The notes beneath the pieces are model-generated. The model was not told where the DNA came from. It was given only the letters and a program-made list of their open reading frames with translations, and made no database searches. A stretch of 46,625 bases of DNA from Gammaproteobacteria bacterium TMED1. Lineage in GTDB: Bacteria; Pseudomonadota; Gammaproteobacteria; Pseudomonadales; Azotimanducaceae. A program made the position numbers and the translations under genes. Shown in pieces: positions 16,225 through 25,939 of the stretch. Where the stretch lies: positions 10,855 to 57,479 of the forward strand of contig NHBG02000025.1 in assembly GCA_002167855.2 (NCBI GenBank). Reading direction: 5' to 3'. The number at the start of each line of letters is the position of its first letter. The stretch's first letter is position 1.

Positions 16225-17367
16225 TTGTTGATTAACTTCTTCTTGGCTTTAAAAAAAGCCCGTATTCCCGTTTCCATAACCGAATTGCTTCATTTGCTTG
16301 AGGTCCTCAAGGTGCGCCTTGTTTACGCTAATATGGACGATTTCTACTATCTTAGTAGGATGTCCTTAGTAAAAGATGAACGGCACTACGACAAATTTGA
16401 TAGGGCTTTTGGTACCTACTTTAAGGGCCTTGAAGATCTGTCGGGCATGATGGCTTCTTTGATCCCGGATGAGTTTTTGAGGCGAGAGTTCGAAAAGTCA
16501 CTTTCTAACAAGGAGCTAGAAAAGATTAAATCCCTTGGTGGTCTTGAAAAACTTATAGAGGCGTTCAAGCGTGAAGTTGAGGAAGCTGTCAGAGAAGGCA
16601 ATGATAAAAAAGGAAAGGGTAGTGGTGAAGATGGTCAGGGAGAGGGCAAAGGGGAGAAAGGTCGAGGAGGTGTGAGGCGAACCTGGGATAAACGTGATTA
16701 CAAGGCCTACGATGATAACGTAGAGCTAGGAACTCGTGGTATGAAGGTAGCATTACGACGGCTACGAAAGCTGGCTCGTACTGGTTCTGATACTGAATTT
16801 GACATTGACGGTACGATAAATAAAACAGCTAAGAGTGGTGGCTTACTGGACATCATTATGCGTCCAGAAAGAAGAAATACCGTTAAGGTTTTATTGTTTC
16901 TCGATAACGGTGGCTCTATGGATGCTCATGTCCGTGTTTGTGAAGAATTATTTTCGGCTGCTCGAAGTGAGTTTAAGCATCTAGAGACTTATTACTTTCA
17001 CAATTTTATCTATGATGGTGTTTGGAAAGAGCACAGAAGGCGTTTGCAGGAGAGAATTGAAACCTTCGATATTCTGAACAGGTACAATCATGAGTATAAA
17101 GTTATTTTTGTAGGCGATGCTACTATGGCTCCCTATGAGATTACCCATGCTGGAGGTAGCGTGGAGCATTGGAATGAGGAGGCAGGCGCTATTTGGATGC
17201 AGCGTGTTATGGATACCTACGATAGGGTTATCTGGATAAATCCGACTCTCGAGGAAACCTGGGAGTATTCAACGTCTGTTGCGATAGCAAGGAAGTTGGT
17301 AGATGATCAGATGTTTCCTTTGACAGTTCGCGGTATTGAAAATGGTATGAATTATCTGACCAAGTGA
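16225..17367 (+). CDS. VWA domain-containing protein (CoxE-like), MoxR partner
   Basis: A 380-residue protein with an N-terminal helical region (FFLALKKARIPVSITELLHLLEVL), a Gly/Lys-rich flexible linker at about 127-150 and a C-terminal von Willebrand A domain. The MIDAS motif D-x-G-x-S is D227-NGGS in LLFLDNGGSMDAH, and FVGDATMAPYEI supplies the later acidic/Thr positions. It is cytoplasmic, with no signal peptide. The frame starts with tandem TTG codons (16225, 16228), with GAGG about ten bases before; no ATG fits. It follows the MoxR gene and overlaps the hrpA GTG by four bases. Confidence 0.87.
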   Translation: MLINFFLALKKARIPVSITELLHLLEVLKVRLVYANMDDFYYLSRMSLVKDERHYDKFDRAFGTYFKGLEDLSGMMASLIPDEFLRREFEKSLSNKELEKIKSLGGLEKLIEAFKREVEEAVREGNDKKGKGSGEDGQGEGKGEKGRGGVRRTWDKRDYKAYDDNVELGTRGMKVALRRLRKLARTGSDTEFDIDGTINKTAKSGGLLDIIMRPERRNTVKVLLFLDNGGSMDAHVRVCEELFSAARSEFKHLETYYFHNFIYDGVWKEHRRRLQERIETFDILNRYNHEYKVIFVGDATMAPYEITHAGGSVEHWNEEAGAIWMQRVMDTYDRVIWINPTLEETWEYSTSVAIARKLVDDQMFPLTVRGIENGMNYLTK

Positions 17368-20300
17368 ACTTTTCATCCCAAAAGCTCGAAGCACGTATAG
17401 CAACCTGTATGATTCGGGATCGTTTCCCCTTAAGAAAAGCTCTACGTTTAAAAAGTCATTCATCAGTCAAAGAGAAAATAGAAAGATCATGCCGTCTTGC
17501 TCTAGAGCGAGAAAACGCACTACCTTCCATTAACTACCCTGAAGCACTCCCAATCTCAAAGCGCTTGGCCGATATCGAAGAGGCGATTGCAAGGAATCAG
17601 GTGGTGGTCATCGCCGGTGAAACCGGTTCGGGAAAAACCACACAGATCCCAAAAATTTGTATGGCCATGGGGCTAGGAACCTATGGTTCAATTGGCCATA
17701 CTCAGCCCAGAGTGGTTGCTGCTCGAACTGTGTCTCAGCGTATTGCATCCGAACTAAATACTCAATTAGGCGGGCTCGTCGGATATCAGGTGCGCTTTCA
17801 AGATCGTACCTCGCAGAAAACTCAAATCAAAATTATGACGGATGGTATTTTGCTAGCAGAGACGCAACGTGACCGTTTTTTAGAGCAGTATCAGGTCCTA
17901 ATAATTGACGAGGCTCATGAGCGCAGCCTCAATATAGATTTTCTACTTGGATATATTAAAACAATTCTCCCTAAAAGGCTTGATCTAAAAATTATTGTAA
18001 CTTCGGCAACGATTGATGTTCAGCGTTTTTCTAATTATTTCGAGGATGCTCCGGTTATAGAGGTCTCTGGGAGAACTTATCCCGTCAAAGTTGTGTATAA
18101 ACCCGTAGAGGAAATCAAAGGTCAAGATAGTGACCAGCAGATCTACCAAAGTGTAGTAGATGCGCTTCTTGAGATAGAAATAGACAATAACCGAAAGTCT
18201 ACTTCGGGTGATGTCCTTATTTTTCTTCCCGGAGAGAGAGAAATAAAAGAACTGTCAAGTGAGATAAAAAAGTCACGAATTAAAGCATTTGATATCTTAC
18301 CCTTATATTCCCGGTTGAGTGTTGCAGAGCAGACTCGAGTATTTGAAGCTCGTGGTAAATCAAGAATAATATTAGCCACAAATGTGGCAGAGACCTCATT
18401 GACAGTTCCACGAATCCACTATGTCATTGATCCTGGGTTAGCCCGGATCTCAAGGTATAGTTATAAATCCAAAATTCAGCAACTACCTGTTGAAAGAGTT
18501 TCTCAAGCGAGTGCAGACCAAAGAAAGGGTCGATGCGGGAGAGTTGCACCTGGTCTTTGCATAAGATTATATTCTCAAGAGGATTTTCAATCTCGCTCCG
18601 CATTCACCGCTCCAGAGATTATGCGTACCAACTTAGCAGCTGTTATTCTACAGATGTTGGTCTTGCGGCTGGGGAATATTGAAAAGTTCTCATTTATACA
18701 GCCCCCTGATCATCGACAGGTCAGTGATGGGTTTCAATTATTATTTGAGCTACAAGCGGTAGATAAAGAACGTCGAATTACCCGGGATGGCCGACAAATG
18801 GCAAGGTTCCCTGTGGACCCTCGGCTATCTCGGATGCTTTTAGAGGCTGCCAAAAGAGATTGCCTTGCTGAGTTACTAATCATCACTAGTGCCCTTTCGA
18901 TTCAGGATCCTCGAGAGCGACCGCACGAGTATCAAACCAAAGCTGATACCGCTCATCAACAGTATTGGGATGAGAAGTCAGATTTTCTCGCATTCTTAAA
19001 TATTTGGAATACATTTGAAAAATATCAGAAGGAACAAAGCCACAGTCAGCAGAGAAGATATTGCCGCTCCAATTTTCTTTCATATGCTAGGATGCGAGAG
19101 TGGAGAGATGTCCACTATCAGCTTTCTGCGGTATGTGACGAGCTTAATCTCAAGTTAAATAAGCGGCCAGCTAATTACGACTCAATTCACCACGCTCTTC
19201 TATGTGGATTATTAGGTAATATAGGTCAAAAGGATAAAGATAACACTTATATCGGTGCTCGTAATAGGGTGCATTTTATTTTCCCCGGCTCCTCACAATT
19301 TAAAACTAGACCTAAGTGGATAGTGTCCAGCGAGCTCGTTGAAACTACCAGGCTATATGCCCGGTGCGTAGCGAAAATTGATAACGATTGGTTAGAAAAG
19401 CTTGCAGATCATTTGGTGATTCGCAGTGTCTCAGAACCGTTTTTCGACCCCGAACGTGGTCATGTAACGGCTTATGAGGATGTTTCCTTATATGGTGTGC
19501 TCATCGTAAATCGCCGAACAGTCGATTTTGGGAGGATAAATCCGATAGAGGCCCGAGAGATCTTTATTCATGGTGCGTTAGTGGAACAACAACTTAAATC
19601 CCCTGCGTCATTTTTAAAGCATAATAAAAACTTGATTTCTGACATCGAAAAGCTTGAATCAAAAACTAGGAAACGAGATTTACTAGCTGATAGCCAAACA
19701 ATTTATGCCTTCTATGATGAAAAAGTGCCAGAGAACGTTTGTAGTGCACATGAGCTTGAAAAATTTCTAAGTTTAAATGAGCGTTCTCTTTTTCTTGATA
19801 AGGACCAGTTACTCAAGCAGCAAGTCAATATCTCTGATCAGATCTACCCAAACTCACTGAGGATCGCTGATACGGAGTTACAATTGGATTATCAGTTTGA
19901 TCCAGAACATCAAGAAGATGGTGTTAGTGTTAGCGTACCAGTAGCGATACTTAGGCAAGTCTCAGAAGCGCAGTTGGATTGGGTAATTCCCGGACTACTG
20001 CGAGAAAAGTGCCTTGCTTTAATAAAGTCCCTTCCAAAAGCGTTGCGAAAAAATTTCGTTCCAGCGCCTCAGTTTGCCGACAGTGTTTTACCGAAGCTTA
20101 AGTTTGATGGTCGCAGCCTCAATGAGGTTTTAGCAGAAACATTGTTTCGTCTGTCGGGAATTCGCGTGACTGTAAATGACTTCAATAGTAAAAATCTGGA
20201 TAGGCATCTCTCGATGAATGTGCGTATCGTCGATGATAGGGGGAAAGTTTTAGGTGCTGGGAGGGACCTGAATGCGCTGCAAAAACAGTTTGCCAAGGAA

Positions 20301-21203
20301 TCTGATTTAAACTTCCGTAAACGCCCGCGACACATTCTCGAAAAGGATCACTTGATGGATTGGTCCTTTGAGGACCTACCTGAACACGTTGAAGTTAAGC
20401 ATGGTGATATTACGATCAAGGGTTACCCCGCACTTGTCGATAAAGGAACCCATGTAAATCTAGAAGTTCTCAATGCCAAGCTGGCTGCGAGGAAAGAGAT
20501 GAGTGCAGGATTGCTGCGTTTGATAATGTTACAACTAGAAGATCAGAGGAAGTACGTCGAAAAAAACCTGTTGGGCTTCGAAAAGTATTCTCTTTACTAT
20601 GCAACACGTGGTTCAAGAGAGCAGTTAGTGGAGGAAATAGTTTCAACAATTTTCAGGTATACCTTTATCGAAGGCTTTTCGATGATCAGAAATGCCAAGA
20701 CTTTTCGCGATCGTCTGATGCAGAAGAGTCGTTTGATGACTACTGCCAACGAGGTCTCATCAATCGTTGGTCAGGTATTAGAAGAATCAAACAGGATTGA
20801 AAGCGATCTAAAGAAAATTGTAAATGACCATAATCTTTACGCGTGTAATGATATCAATCAGCAATTGAGTCGATTAATTGACCCAGGATTTCTTAAGCAA
20901 CTCCCCTATCGCTGGCTAAGGCAGCACCCACAATATCTAAGAGCCATTCGTTTTCGAATGGACAAACTTCCTTCTAATCTTGACCGCGACCGCAATGCGA
21001 CAAAAGAGGTAATCGATTATTCTGAGAAGATAGCTGATAGTTATCTCGAGGGTTCGGAGATGGAGTTGTATCGTTGGATGGTCGAGGAGTATCGGATCTC
21101 GCTATTTGCACAAAAGATAGGCACTAGTTTGCCAGTTTCGGCAAAACGCCTACAGAAACAACTGCAAGTTATTCAATTGAAGGAGATCAAGGTAGAAGAC
21201 TAG
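17364..21203 (+). CDS. hrpA: ATP-dependent RNA helicase HrpA
   Basis: A 1279-residue DEAH-box helicase, close to E. coli HrpA length (1300). Motif I is GETGSGKT (85-92), motif II DEAH (181-184), motif III VTSATID, motif VI QRKGRCGR. HA2 and OB domains follow, then the long C-terminal DUF3418 region with HGDITIKGYPALVDKG, typical of bacterial HrpA rather than HrpB. In E. coli it processes certain mRNAs and has been tied to ribosome rescue. The frame starts at GTG 17364, overlapping the VWA stop (GTGA); ATG 17409 is an alternative, losing 15 residues before any motif. Its stop converges on the TerB gene with only 16 bp between. Confidence 0.95.
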   Translation: MNFSSQKLEARIATCMIRDRFPLRKALRLKSHSSVKEKIERSCRLALERENALPSINYPEALPISKRLADIEEAIARNQVVVIAGETGSGKTTQIPKICMAMGLGTYGSIGHTQPRVVAARTVSQRIASELNTQLGGLVGYQVRFQDRTSQKTQIKIMTDGILLAETQRDRFLEQYQVLIIDEAHERSLNIDFLLGYIKTILPKRLDLKIIVTSATIDVQRFSNYFEDAPVIEVSGRTYPVKVVYKPVEEIKGQDSDQQIYQSVVDALLEIEIDNNRKSTSGDVLIFLPGEREIKELSSEIKKSRIKAFDILPLYSRLSVAEQTRVFEARGKSRIILATNVAETSLTVPRIHYVIDPGLARISRYSYKSKIQQLPVERVSQASADQRKGRCGRVAPGLCIRLYSQEDFQSRSAFTAPEIMRTNLAAVILQMLVLRLGNIEKFSFIQPPDHRQVSDGFQLLFELQAVDKERRITRDGRQMARFPVDPRLSRMLLEAAKRDCLAELLIITSALSIQDPRERPHEYQTKADTAHQQYWDEKSDFLAFLNIWNTFEKYQKEQSHSQQRRYCRSNFLSYARMREWRDVHYQLSAVCDELNLKLNKRPANYDSIHHALLCGLLGNIGQKDKDNTYIGARNRVHFIFPGSSQFKTRPKWIVSSELVETTRLYARCVAKIDNDWLEKLADHLVIRSVSEPFFDPERGHVTAYEDVSLYGVLIVNRRTVDFGRINPIEAREIFIHGALVEQQLKSPASFLKHNKNLISDIEKLESKTRKRDLLADSQTIYAFYDEKVPENVCSAHELEKFLSLNERSLFLDKDQLLKQQVNISDQIYPNSLRIADTELQLDYQFDPEHQEDGVSVSVPVAILRQVSEAQLDWVIPGLLREKCLALIKSLPKALRKNFVPAPQFADSVLPKLKFDGRSLNEVLAETLFRLSGIRVTVNDFNSKNLDRHLSMNVRIVDDRGKVLGAGRDLNALQKQFAKESDLNFRKRPRHILEKDHLMDWSFEDLPEHVEVKHGDITIKGYPALVDKGTHVNLEVLNAKLAARKEMSAGLLRLIMLQLEDQRKYVEKNLLGFEKYSLYYATRGSREQLVEEIVSTIFRYTFIEGFSMIRNAKTFRDRLMQKSRLMTTANEVSSIVGQVLEESNRIESDLKKIVNDHNLYACNDINQQLSRLIDPGFLKQLPYRWLRQHPQYLRAIRFRMDKLPSNLDRDRNATKEVIDYSEKIADSYLEGSEMELYRWMVEEYRISLFAQKIGTSLPVSAKRLQKQLQVIQLKEIKVED

Positions 21204-21219
21204 GCAGCAATTTACTCTC

Positions 21220-21669
21220 TCAACTGCGGGCAGAAACTTTTGCTTGTACGAAGTCACTGTTGTCAACATGCAGCAGGCCGGCAATGCGTCTTATGATATG
21301 TTCCTCAAACTTGTCTATACGGCCATCTGCGTAAGCGACACGCCACAATTGAACGACTAATTCCTTCCTACCACTATAGTCATAGTTTTCGTTGAGAAGG
21401 CGAGTGAATTGGTGAAGATCATGGGCTTCTTCAATTGCATCCTCGGCTAATTCGACAAGGTTGCTCAGCTCTTCCTGATTGAACTCGAACAACCCTTGTA
21501 GTATTGACATAATAGATTGTTTTTCGTCCTCTGTGCGCTCCTCATCGCTTCGTGAGACCTCGATAAGAAGTGCAGCCGTTGCGAACTCGATCCCTCGGTG
21601 TTCCGTTTCTCCTTCCACTTCTTCGGAAAGAAACTTTTCGGTGAAGAATTGCGTAAACTTGTTAATCAT
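21220..21669 (-). CDS. TerB family tellurite-resistance-like protein
   Basis: A 149-residue all-helical TerB/DjlA-N-terminal-like protein. FATAALLIEVSRSDEERTEDEKQSI and VVQLWRVAYADGRIDKFEEHIIRRIAGLLHV are the two repeats of the fold, with the acidic D-x-x-x-x-x-E and ADGxIDxxE metal-binding positions. No signal peptide or J domain is present. Function of such stand-alone proteins is poorly defined; tellurite resistance should not be assumed. It overlaps the dusA stop by four bases (ATGA) and is co-transcribed with it. Confidence 0.87.
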   Translation of the reverse strand: MINKFTQFFTEKFLSEEVEGETEHRGIEFATAALLIEVSRSDEERTEDEKQSIMSILQGLFEFNQEELSNLVELAEDAIEEAHDLHQFTRLLNENYDYSGRKELVVQLWRVAYADGRIDKFEEHIIRRIAGLLHVDNSDFVQAKVSARS

Positions 21670-22658
21670 GAAAATGCCTCATGGATAAGATTTTCGGTAA
21701 CGTTTGAAGCTTTTAATGCATTATCAAGCACATTAATACTTGCACCATCTTCAAACATATGGGTACTTAAATGGCGTCGAAACTGTTTTGCTCCTCGTAT
21801 TCCTGTGAAGTAACCTAAAAGATGCTTAACCATATGTTTTACTGCTACCCGGTTATCAAGCTGCCTAATTATGTAAGATCTGAATTCACCTAAGATAGCA
21901 AGTTGAGAGGGAAGTGGAGTTGAAAAGATGGCGTTCTCAAGATGCGCTAATAGATAGGGATTTGAGTAGATCGCTCTTCCCAACATCAAGCCATCTGTCT
22001 GGTTTTTTAACTTTACGAATTCTTCTAGCGTCCTGATTCCTCCATTCAAAATGAATGTAGCATCTGGTAACTCCTCCATGACTTGATAAACATAGTGGTA
22101 TTTGAGTGGAGGGATTTCTCGATTCTCTTTCGGTGTCAGACCTTTCAAAATTGCTTTTCTAGCATGAATGATGAAAGTACGACATCCGGCCTCGTAAAGG
22201 GTGAGAATAAAGTGTTTAAAAAAGTGGTAGTCCTCATTGTTGTCGATACCTATCCTGGTTTTTACCGTCACGGGTATGTCGACGGCGCTACTCATCGCTT
22301 GGAAGCAGTCTGCGACGAGTTCCGGTTTTGCCATCAGACATGCTCCGATACCGCCTACCTGCACGCGGTCACTTGGGCAGCCACAGTTGAGATTTACTTC
22401 TTGATAGCCAGCTTGTTCAATCAAAGTGGCGGCCATTGCTAACTCTTTAGGATCGCTTCCACCCAATTGAAAACTGCAAGGGGCGTCGTTACTATGATTT
22501 AGGAATTTTTCTTTTTCTCCATATAATAAAGCCCCCGTAACGATCATTTCACTATAAAGCATGGCGTTTGGAGACAGTAGGCGCAGGAGAAATCTGAAAT
22601 GTCGATCTGTACATCCCATCATCGGCGCTACTGATAATCTTCTATCCAAGATTTTCAA
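21666..22658 (-). CDS. dusA: tRNA-dihydrouridine(20/20a) synthase DusA
   Basis: A 330-residue Dus-family flavoenzyme. SVAPMMGCTDRHFRFLLRLLSP and LYSEMIVTGALLYG are DusA-type, LNCGCPSDRVQVGGIGACLM carries the catalytic Cys (C94), and TVKTRIGID plus FILNGGIRTLEEF and GLMLGRAIYSNPYLL are FMN-phosphate-binding strands. It reduces U20/U20a in the tRNA D-loop. The start is TTG 22658 (no ATG before the conserved core) without a strong ribosome site. It is divergent from gltX, and terB follows with overlap. Confidence 0.95.
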   Translation of the reverse strand: MKILDRRLSVAPMMGCTDRHFRFLLRLLSPNAMLYSEMIVTGALLYGEKEKFLNHSNDAPCSFQLGGSDPKELAMAATLIEQAGYQEVNLNCGCPSDRVQVGGIGACLMAKPELVADCFQAMSSAVDIPVTVKTRIGIDNNEDYHFFKHFILTLYEAGCRTFIIHARKAILKGLTPKENREIPPLKYHYVYQVMEELPDATFILNGGIRTLEEFVKLKNQTDGLMLGRAIYSNPYLLAHLENAIFSTPLPSQLAILGEFRSYIIRQLDNRVAVKHMVKHLLGYFTGIRGAKQFRRHLSTHMFEDGASINVLDNALKASNVTENLIHEAFS

Positions 22659-22746
22659 ACTGGTTTAAATGAAGTAACAGTTTAACACCCCTACGTCGCT
22701 TATGGTCTGATTCTGTGTGCAGACCTGCGTCTGTAAAAAAGTTACA

Positions 22747-24249
22747 ATGTCTAATATGAAAGTTCGTACAAGAGTAGCGCCATCGCCCACGGGGGACCCG
22801 CATGTAGGTACAGCCTATATGGCACTTTTCAGCTTGTGTTTTGCTCGCCGGTTTGGTGGTCAATTTATACTTCGTATTGAAGATACCGATGCGGTTCGGA
22901 GCTCGGAGCAGTCGGAACAAAAAATTTTAGAGTCATTACATTGGTTAGGGCTCGATTGGGACGAAGGGCCGGATAAACCTGGACCTTTTGGCCCATATCG
23001 ACAAAGTGAAAGGCTGGATACATACAAGCAGCATATTGACTTACTTCTGTCACGAGGACATGCATTTCGCTGTTTTTGTACTCCTGAGCGTCTAAAGTGT
23101 ATGCGATCTGAACAGATTAAGAACAACGAAACTACCCGTTACGACGGATGCTGTCTTTCTTTATCAGAGGAGCAGGTTCAGAAGAAACTTGCGTCTGGTC
23201 AGGAGTATGTTGTTCGCATGAAAGTCCCAGAGGAGGGCATATGTATCATTAAGGATCGGTTGCGAGGTGACATTCCAATCGAATATTCACAAATCGATAT
23301 GCAGGTACTACAAAAATCTGATGGTAATCCAACTTACCATCTGGCTGTAGTGGTAGACGATCATCTAATGGAAATTACGCATATTATTCGCGGAGAGGAG
23401 TGGATCAACTCAGCTCCCAAGCACAAACTGCTTTATGAGTATCTTGGATGGGATATGCCTGAACTAATCCACATGCCTTTGTTACGAAATCCTGATAAGA
23501 GTAAACTAAGCAAGCGTAAAAATCCGACAAGTATTGGCTTCTATGAGCGTATGGGGTTTCTCCCTGAAGCAGTGATAAACTATCTTGGTATGCTTGGTTG
23601 GAGTATGCCCGACGGAGAAGAGAAGTTTTCGCTTAGCGAGATGATTAATCATTTTGATCTTGAGAGAATTTCTCTGGGCGCGCCTATCTTTGATACGGAC
23701 AAGTTAAGATGGCTTAACGGCAGGTGGTTGCGAGAAGAGCTCGATGATGACGCGTTTGCGGATAGGGTTAGTGAGTGGGCGTACAATCGGGAAAATTTAA
23801 AGAGAATTATACCGCTTATAAAAGAGAGGGTTGATGTCTTCTCTGAAATTACCGATATGATAGCCTTCTTTGCAACCGGTTTGCCTGCTTTCTCGGAGGA
23901 TGATTTAGCCGTCAAGAATCTCTCTACGGATCAAATAAAAAAAATTCTACAATTTTCACTATGGGATATAGATGCTTTGGTCGATTGGAATAGAGATAGT
24001 TTAAACAAGGTATTTGAAGATCTGGGAGAGGATTTGGGGCTTAAAATTCGAGATGTCCTCGCACCTATTTTTATTGCGATTTCTGGGAAACCAATTTCTC
24101 CCCCATTATTTGATTCCATGGAGGTTATTGGACCTGATTTAACTCGCGCGCGGCTAAAAAATGCTATCGATATTTTAGGTGGGGTTTCCAAGAAGTTAAC
24201 GAAAAAACTTGAGAAAGAATACCAGGCACGAAGGAGCTCTGGGGGATAA
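22747..24249 (+). CDS. gltX: Glutamyl-tRNA synthetase
   Basis: A class I aminoacyl-tRNA synthetase of about 500 residues. VRTRVAPSPTGDPHVGTAYMALFSL contains the HIGH-type motif HVGT, ILRIEDTDAVRS is the glutamate-binding region, and KLSKRKNPTS is the KMSKS equivalent. FRCFCTPERLKC with the later YDGCC marks the zinc module. The C-terminal anticodon-binding domain is complete. The frame is open from 22717, but ATG 22747 (MSNMKVRTRV) or ATG 22756 is the likely start; neither has a strong Shine-Dalgarno. The stop overlaps the next ATG (TAATG). Confidence 0.95.
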   Translation: MSNMKVRTRVAPSPTGDPHVGTAYMALFSLCFARRFGGQFILRIEDTDAVRSSEQSEQKILESLHWLGLDWDEGPDKPGPFGPYRQSERLDTYKQHIDLLLSRGHAFRCFCTPERLKCMRSEQIKNNETTRYDGCCLSLSEEQVQKKLASGQEYVVRMKVPEEGICIIKDRLRGDIPIEYSQIDMQVLQKSDGNPTYHLAVVVDDHLMEITHIIRGEEWINSAPKHKLLYEYLGWDMPELIHMPLLRNPDKSKLSKRKNPTSIGFYERMGFLPEAVINYLGMLGWSMPDGEEKFSLSEMINHFDLERISLGAPIFDTDKLRWLNGRWLREELDDDAFADRVSEWAYNRENLKRIIPLIKERVDVFSEITDMIAFFATGLPAFSEDDLAVKNLSTDQIKKILQFSLWDIDALVDWNRDSLNKVFEDLGEDLGLKIRDVLAPIFIAISGKPISPPLFDSMEVIGPDLTRARLKNAIDILGGVSKKLTKKLEKEYQARRSSGG

Positions 24250-25034
24250 TGCAGCAAGCTGTTGATCTTTACGAAGAGGGTGAAGAATTAAAAAAGGTTC
24301 TTGAGACGATCTCCCCTGAGGATTGGAACCGGAAAACGCCATTCAAGAAGTGGACTATCAACAACGTTATCCAGCATCTACATGGAGCAGATAAGGCAGC
24401 AATGCTCTCTTTAGCGGATCGGGCTGAGTTCCTGACCATAAAATATAATCTAAAAGCCCAAAGAATTGTGATGTCTCCAAAAATCTATGGTCTTGAATTA
24501 CTCGAGTCATGGTGGCGATGCTTCAATGAAATATGTGAGCAACTTAGGGGTAGTGACCCAAAGCATCGACTACCCTGGTTTGGTCCTGACATGGGGGTGA
24601 TGATGTTTACCACTGCTCGACAAATGGAGACTTGGGCGCATGGCCAGGATATTTATGATTGCTTGCATAGAACAAGGATTAGCACTGATCGCTTAAAAAA
24701 TATAGCAGTGATCGGCGTAAAAACCTTTGGGTGGACTTTCATCAATAGGAAGATGGAACCTCCAAGCCCTGTGCCTTATGTTAAGTTAGATGCGCCTTCT
24801 GGTGACGTCTGGGAGTTTGGTGAGCCTTCGAAGGAGGACTATATTTCTGGTGCAGCTGTTGAATTTTGTCATGTTGTGACTCAGGGCCGGAACATACGGG
24901 ATAAAGATATCCATTTAAAGGTAGTTGGTGAATCAGCACAGCAGTGGATGGACATAGCGCAATGCTTTGCTGGTCCACCTGAGACGCCACCCGAACCGGG
25001 GTCAAGAACTACCCGGTTGAATGGTTTGGACTAA
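24249..25034 (+). CDS. TIGR03084 family metal-binding protein (DinB/MDMPI-like fold)
   Basis: A 261-residue protein of the TIGR03084 type. The N-terminal helical bundle contains VIQHLHGADKAA (H43, H45) and the segment ARQMETWAHGQDIYD (E127, H131), positions expected to bind a divalent metal, as in maleylpyruvate-isomerase-like proteins. A C-terminal domain holds DAPSGDVWEFGEP and FCHVVTQGRNI. The reaction is unknown. It is coupled to gltX by a one-base overlap, and a tRNA-Ala gene follows after 25 bp. Confidence 0.82.
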   Translation: MQQAVDLYEEGEELKKVLETISPEDWNRKTPFKKWTINNVIQHLHGADKAAMLSLADRAEFLTIKYNLKAQRIVMSPKIYGLELLESWWRCFNEICEQLRGSDPKHRLPWFGPDMGVMMFTTARQMETWAHGQDIYDCLHRTRISTDRLKNIAVIGVKTFGWTFINRKMEPPSPVPYVKLDAPSGDVWEFGEPSKEDYISGAAVEFCHVVTQGRNIRDKDIHLKVVGESAQQWMDIAQCFAGPPETPPEPGSRTTRLNGLD

Positions 25035-25059
25035 AGAGATAGGATTTCTACCTAAATTA

Positions 25060-25135
25060 GGGGCTATAGCTCAGCTGGGAGAGCGCGTGACTGGCAGTCA
25101 CGAGGTCGGCAGTTCGATCCTGCCTAGCTCCACCA
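25060..25135 (+). tRNA. tRNA-Ala (anticodon GGC)
   Basis: The 76-base sequence folds into a complete cloverleaf. The acceptor arms GGGGCTA and TAGCTCC pair with a G3-U70 wobble, the alanine identity element. The anticodon stem CGTGA/TCACG encloses loop CTGGCAG with anticodon GGC. The T arm is GGCAG-TTCGATC-CTGCC, and ACCA is encoded at the 3' end. Confidence 0.97.
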
Positions 25136-25236
25136 CTCTTACTCCTATGATTGTCTTCAATAGCTGATTTATGCAACTAATTAGCTATTCACGGACTACA
25201 AAACGACCCAACTAAGTTACATGAAATGGTGACACG

Positions 25237-25749
25237 GTGAGCTCGGGATTCTTGATCAAAATTATAAAAAGAATTGCTCAGACGGGATTAATAATTGCCT
25301 TTCCTTCACTCTTGAGTGCTCAATATATCGATACTAAATGGACTGTTACCGGATATTTTGGGGAGTTTTGGTTCGCAGAGGAAGCAAATATTTTTGGCAA
25401 GCAACAAGAAATTTCAAAAGGATGGGCAGATGGTGTCTTCTACTCCTGTGATTACGCCGGGCAGTCTGCAACTTACAAAACCTATACAATGACAGAATTC
25501 CTCCGCAACAAGGAATTTGAGCTCGTTAACCAAGGTAACGCATTTTCGAAGGTGTTCGCAGAACATGGTCTAATGAGTGATGATACAAAAGTCTTTGTAC
25601 ATCGAATCACATGTAATGGAAAAAAAGTTTCAGACAGGAAGGTGCTATATCCCTTTATAACTGTAGATGGCTCTAACAAAGCATTTTATGTCTACGAAGG
25701 CGCAATCATTAAACTAGAATCTGATGAAAAAATTTGGCCATTACGGTAA
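25237..25749 (+). CDS. Hypothetical secreted protein (170 aa)
   Basis: Not recognised. The N-terminus looks like a Sec signal peptide: basic residues, then GLIIAFPSLLSAQ with likely cleavage near residue 28. The mature part is small and polar, with two cysteines (C in FYSCDYAG and RITCNGKK) that could form a disulfide, consistent with export. The frame begins at GTG 25237; a TTG five codons later is also possible, and no strong ribosome site marks either. It stands alone between the tRNA and the hydrolase gene. Confidence 0.5.
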   Translation: MSSGFLIKIIKRIAQTGLIIAFPSLLSAQYIDTKWTVTGYFGEFWFAEEANIFGKQQEISKGWADGVFYSCDYAGQSATYKTYTMTEFLRNKEFELVNQGNAFSKVFAEHGLMSDDTKVFVHRITCNGKKVSDRKVLYPFITVDGSNKAFYVYEGAIIKLESDEKIWPLR

Positions 25750-25939
25750 TAATTGTCATTGTCTGTTGCCAAGATATTATCAGCTTGGAGGAAAACCTTT
25801 GAATGGTAGAGAACGAAAAGTAGGAACTATCTATTATTTCCTTCGTTACTTGACTGATTTCTCTATATCCCATGGTATAAAGACCGATTGAGTAAGCCAC
25901 AGAAGACGATTACAGAGCTTCATAATCTTAGAATCCGTT

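Noticed and set aside
21220-21669. Tellurite-resistance determinant
   Set aside because: A lone TerB-fold protein without other ter genes; resistance is not supported.
22724-22737. CAGAC-CTGC-GTCTG hairpin before gltX as a terminator
   Set aside because: It is followed by A residues, not T, on the plus strand and has only a five-pair stem; position upstream of gltX does not suit termination of dusA, which runs the other way.
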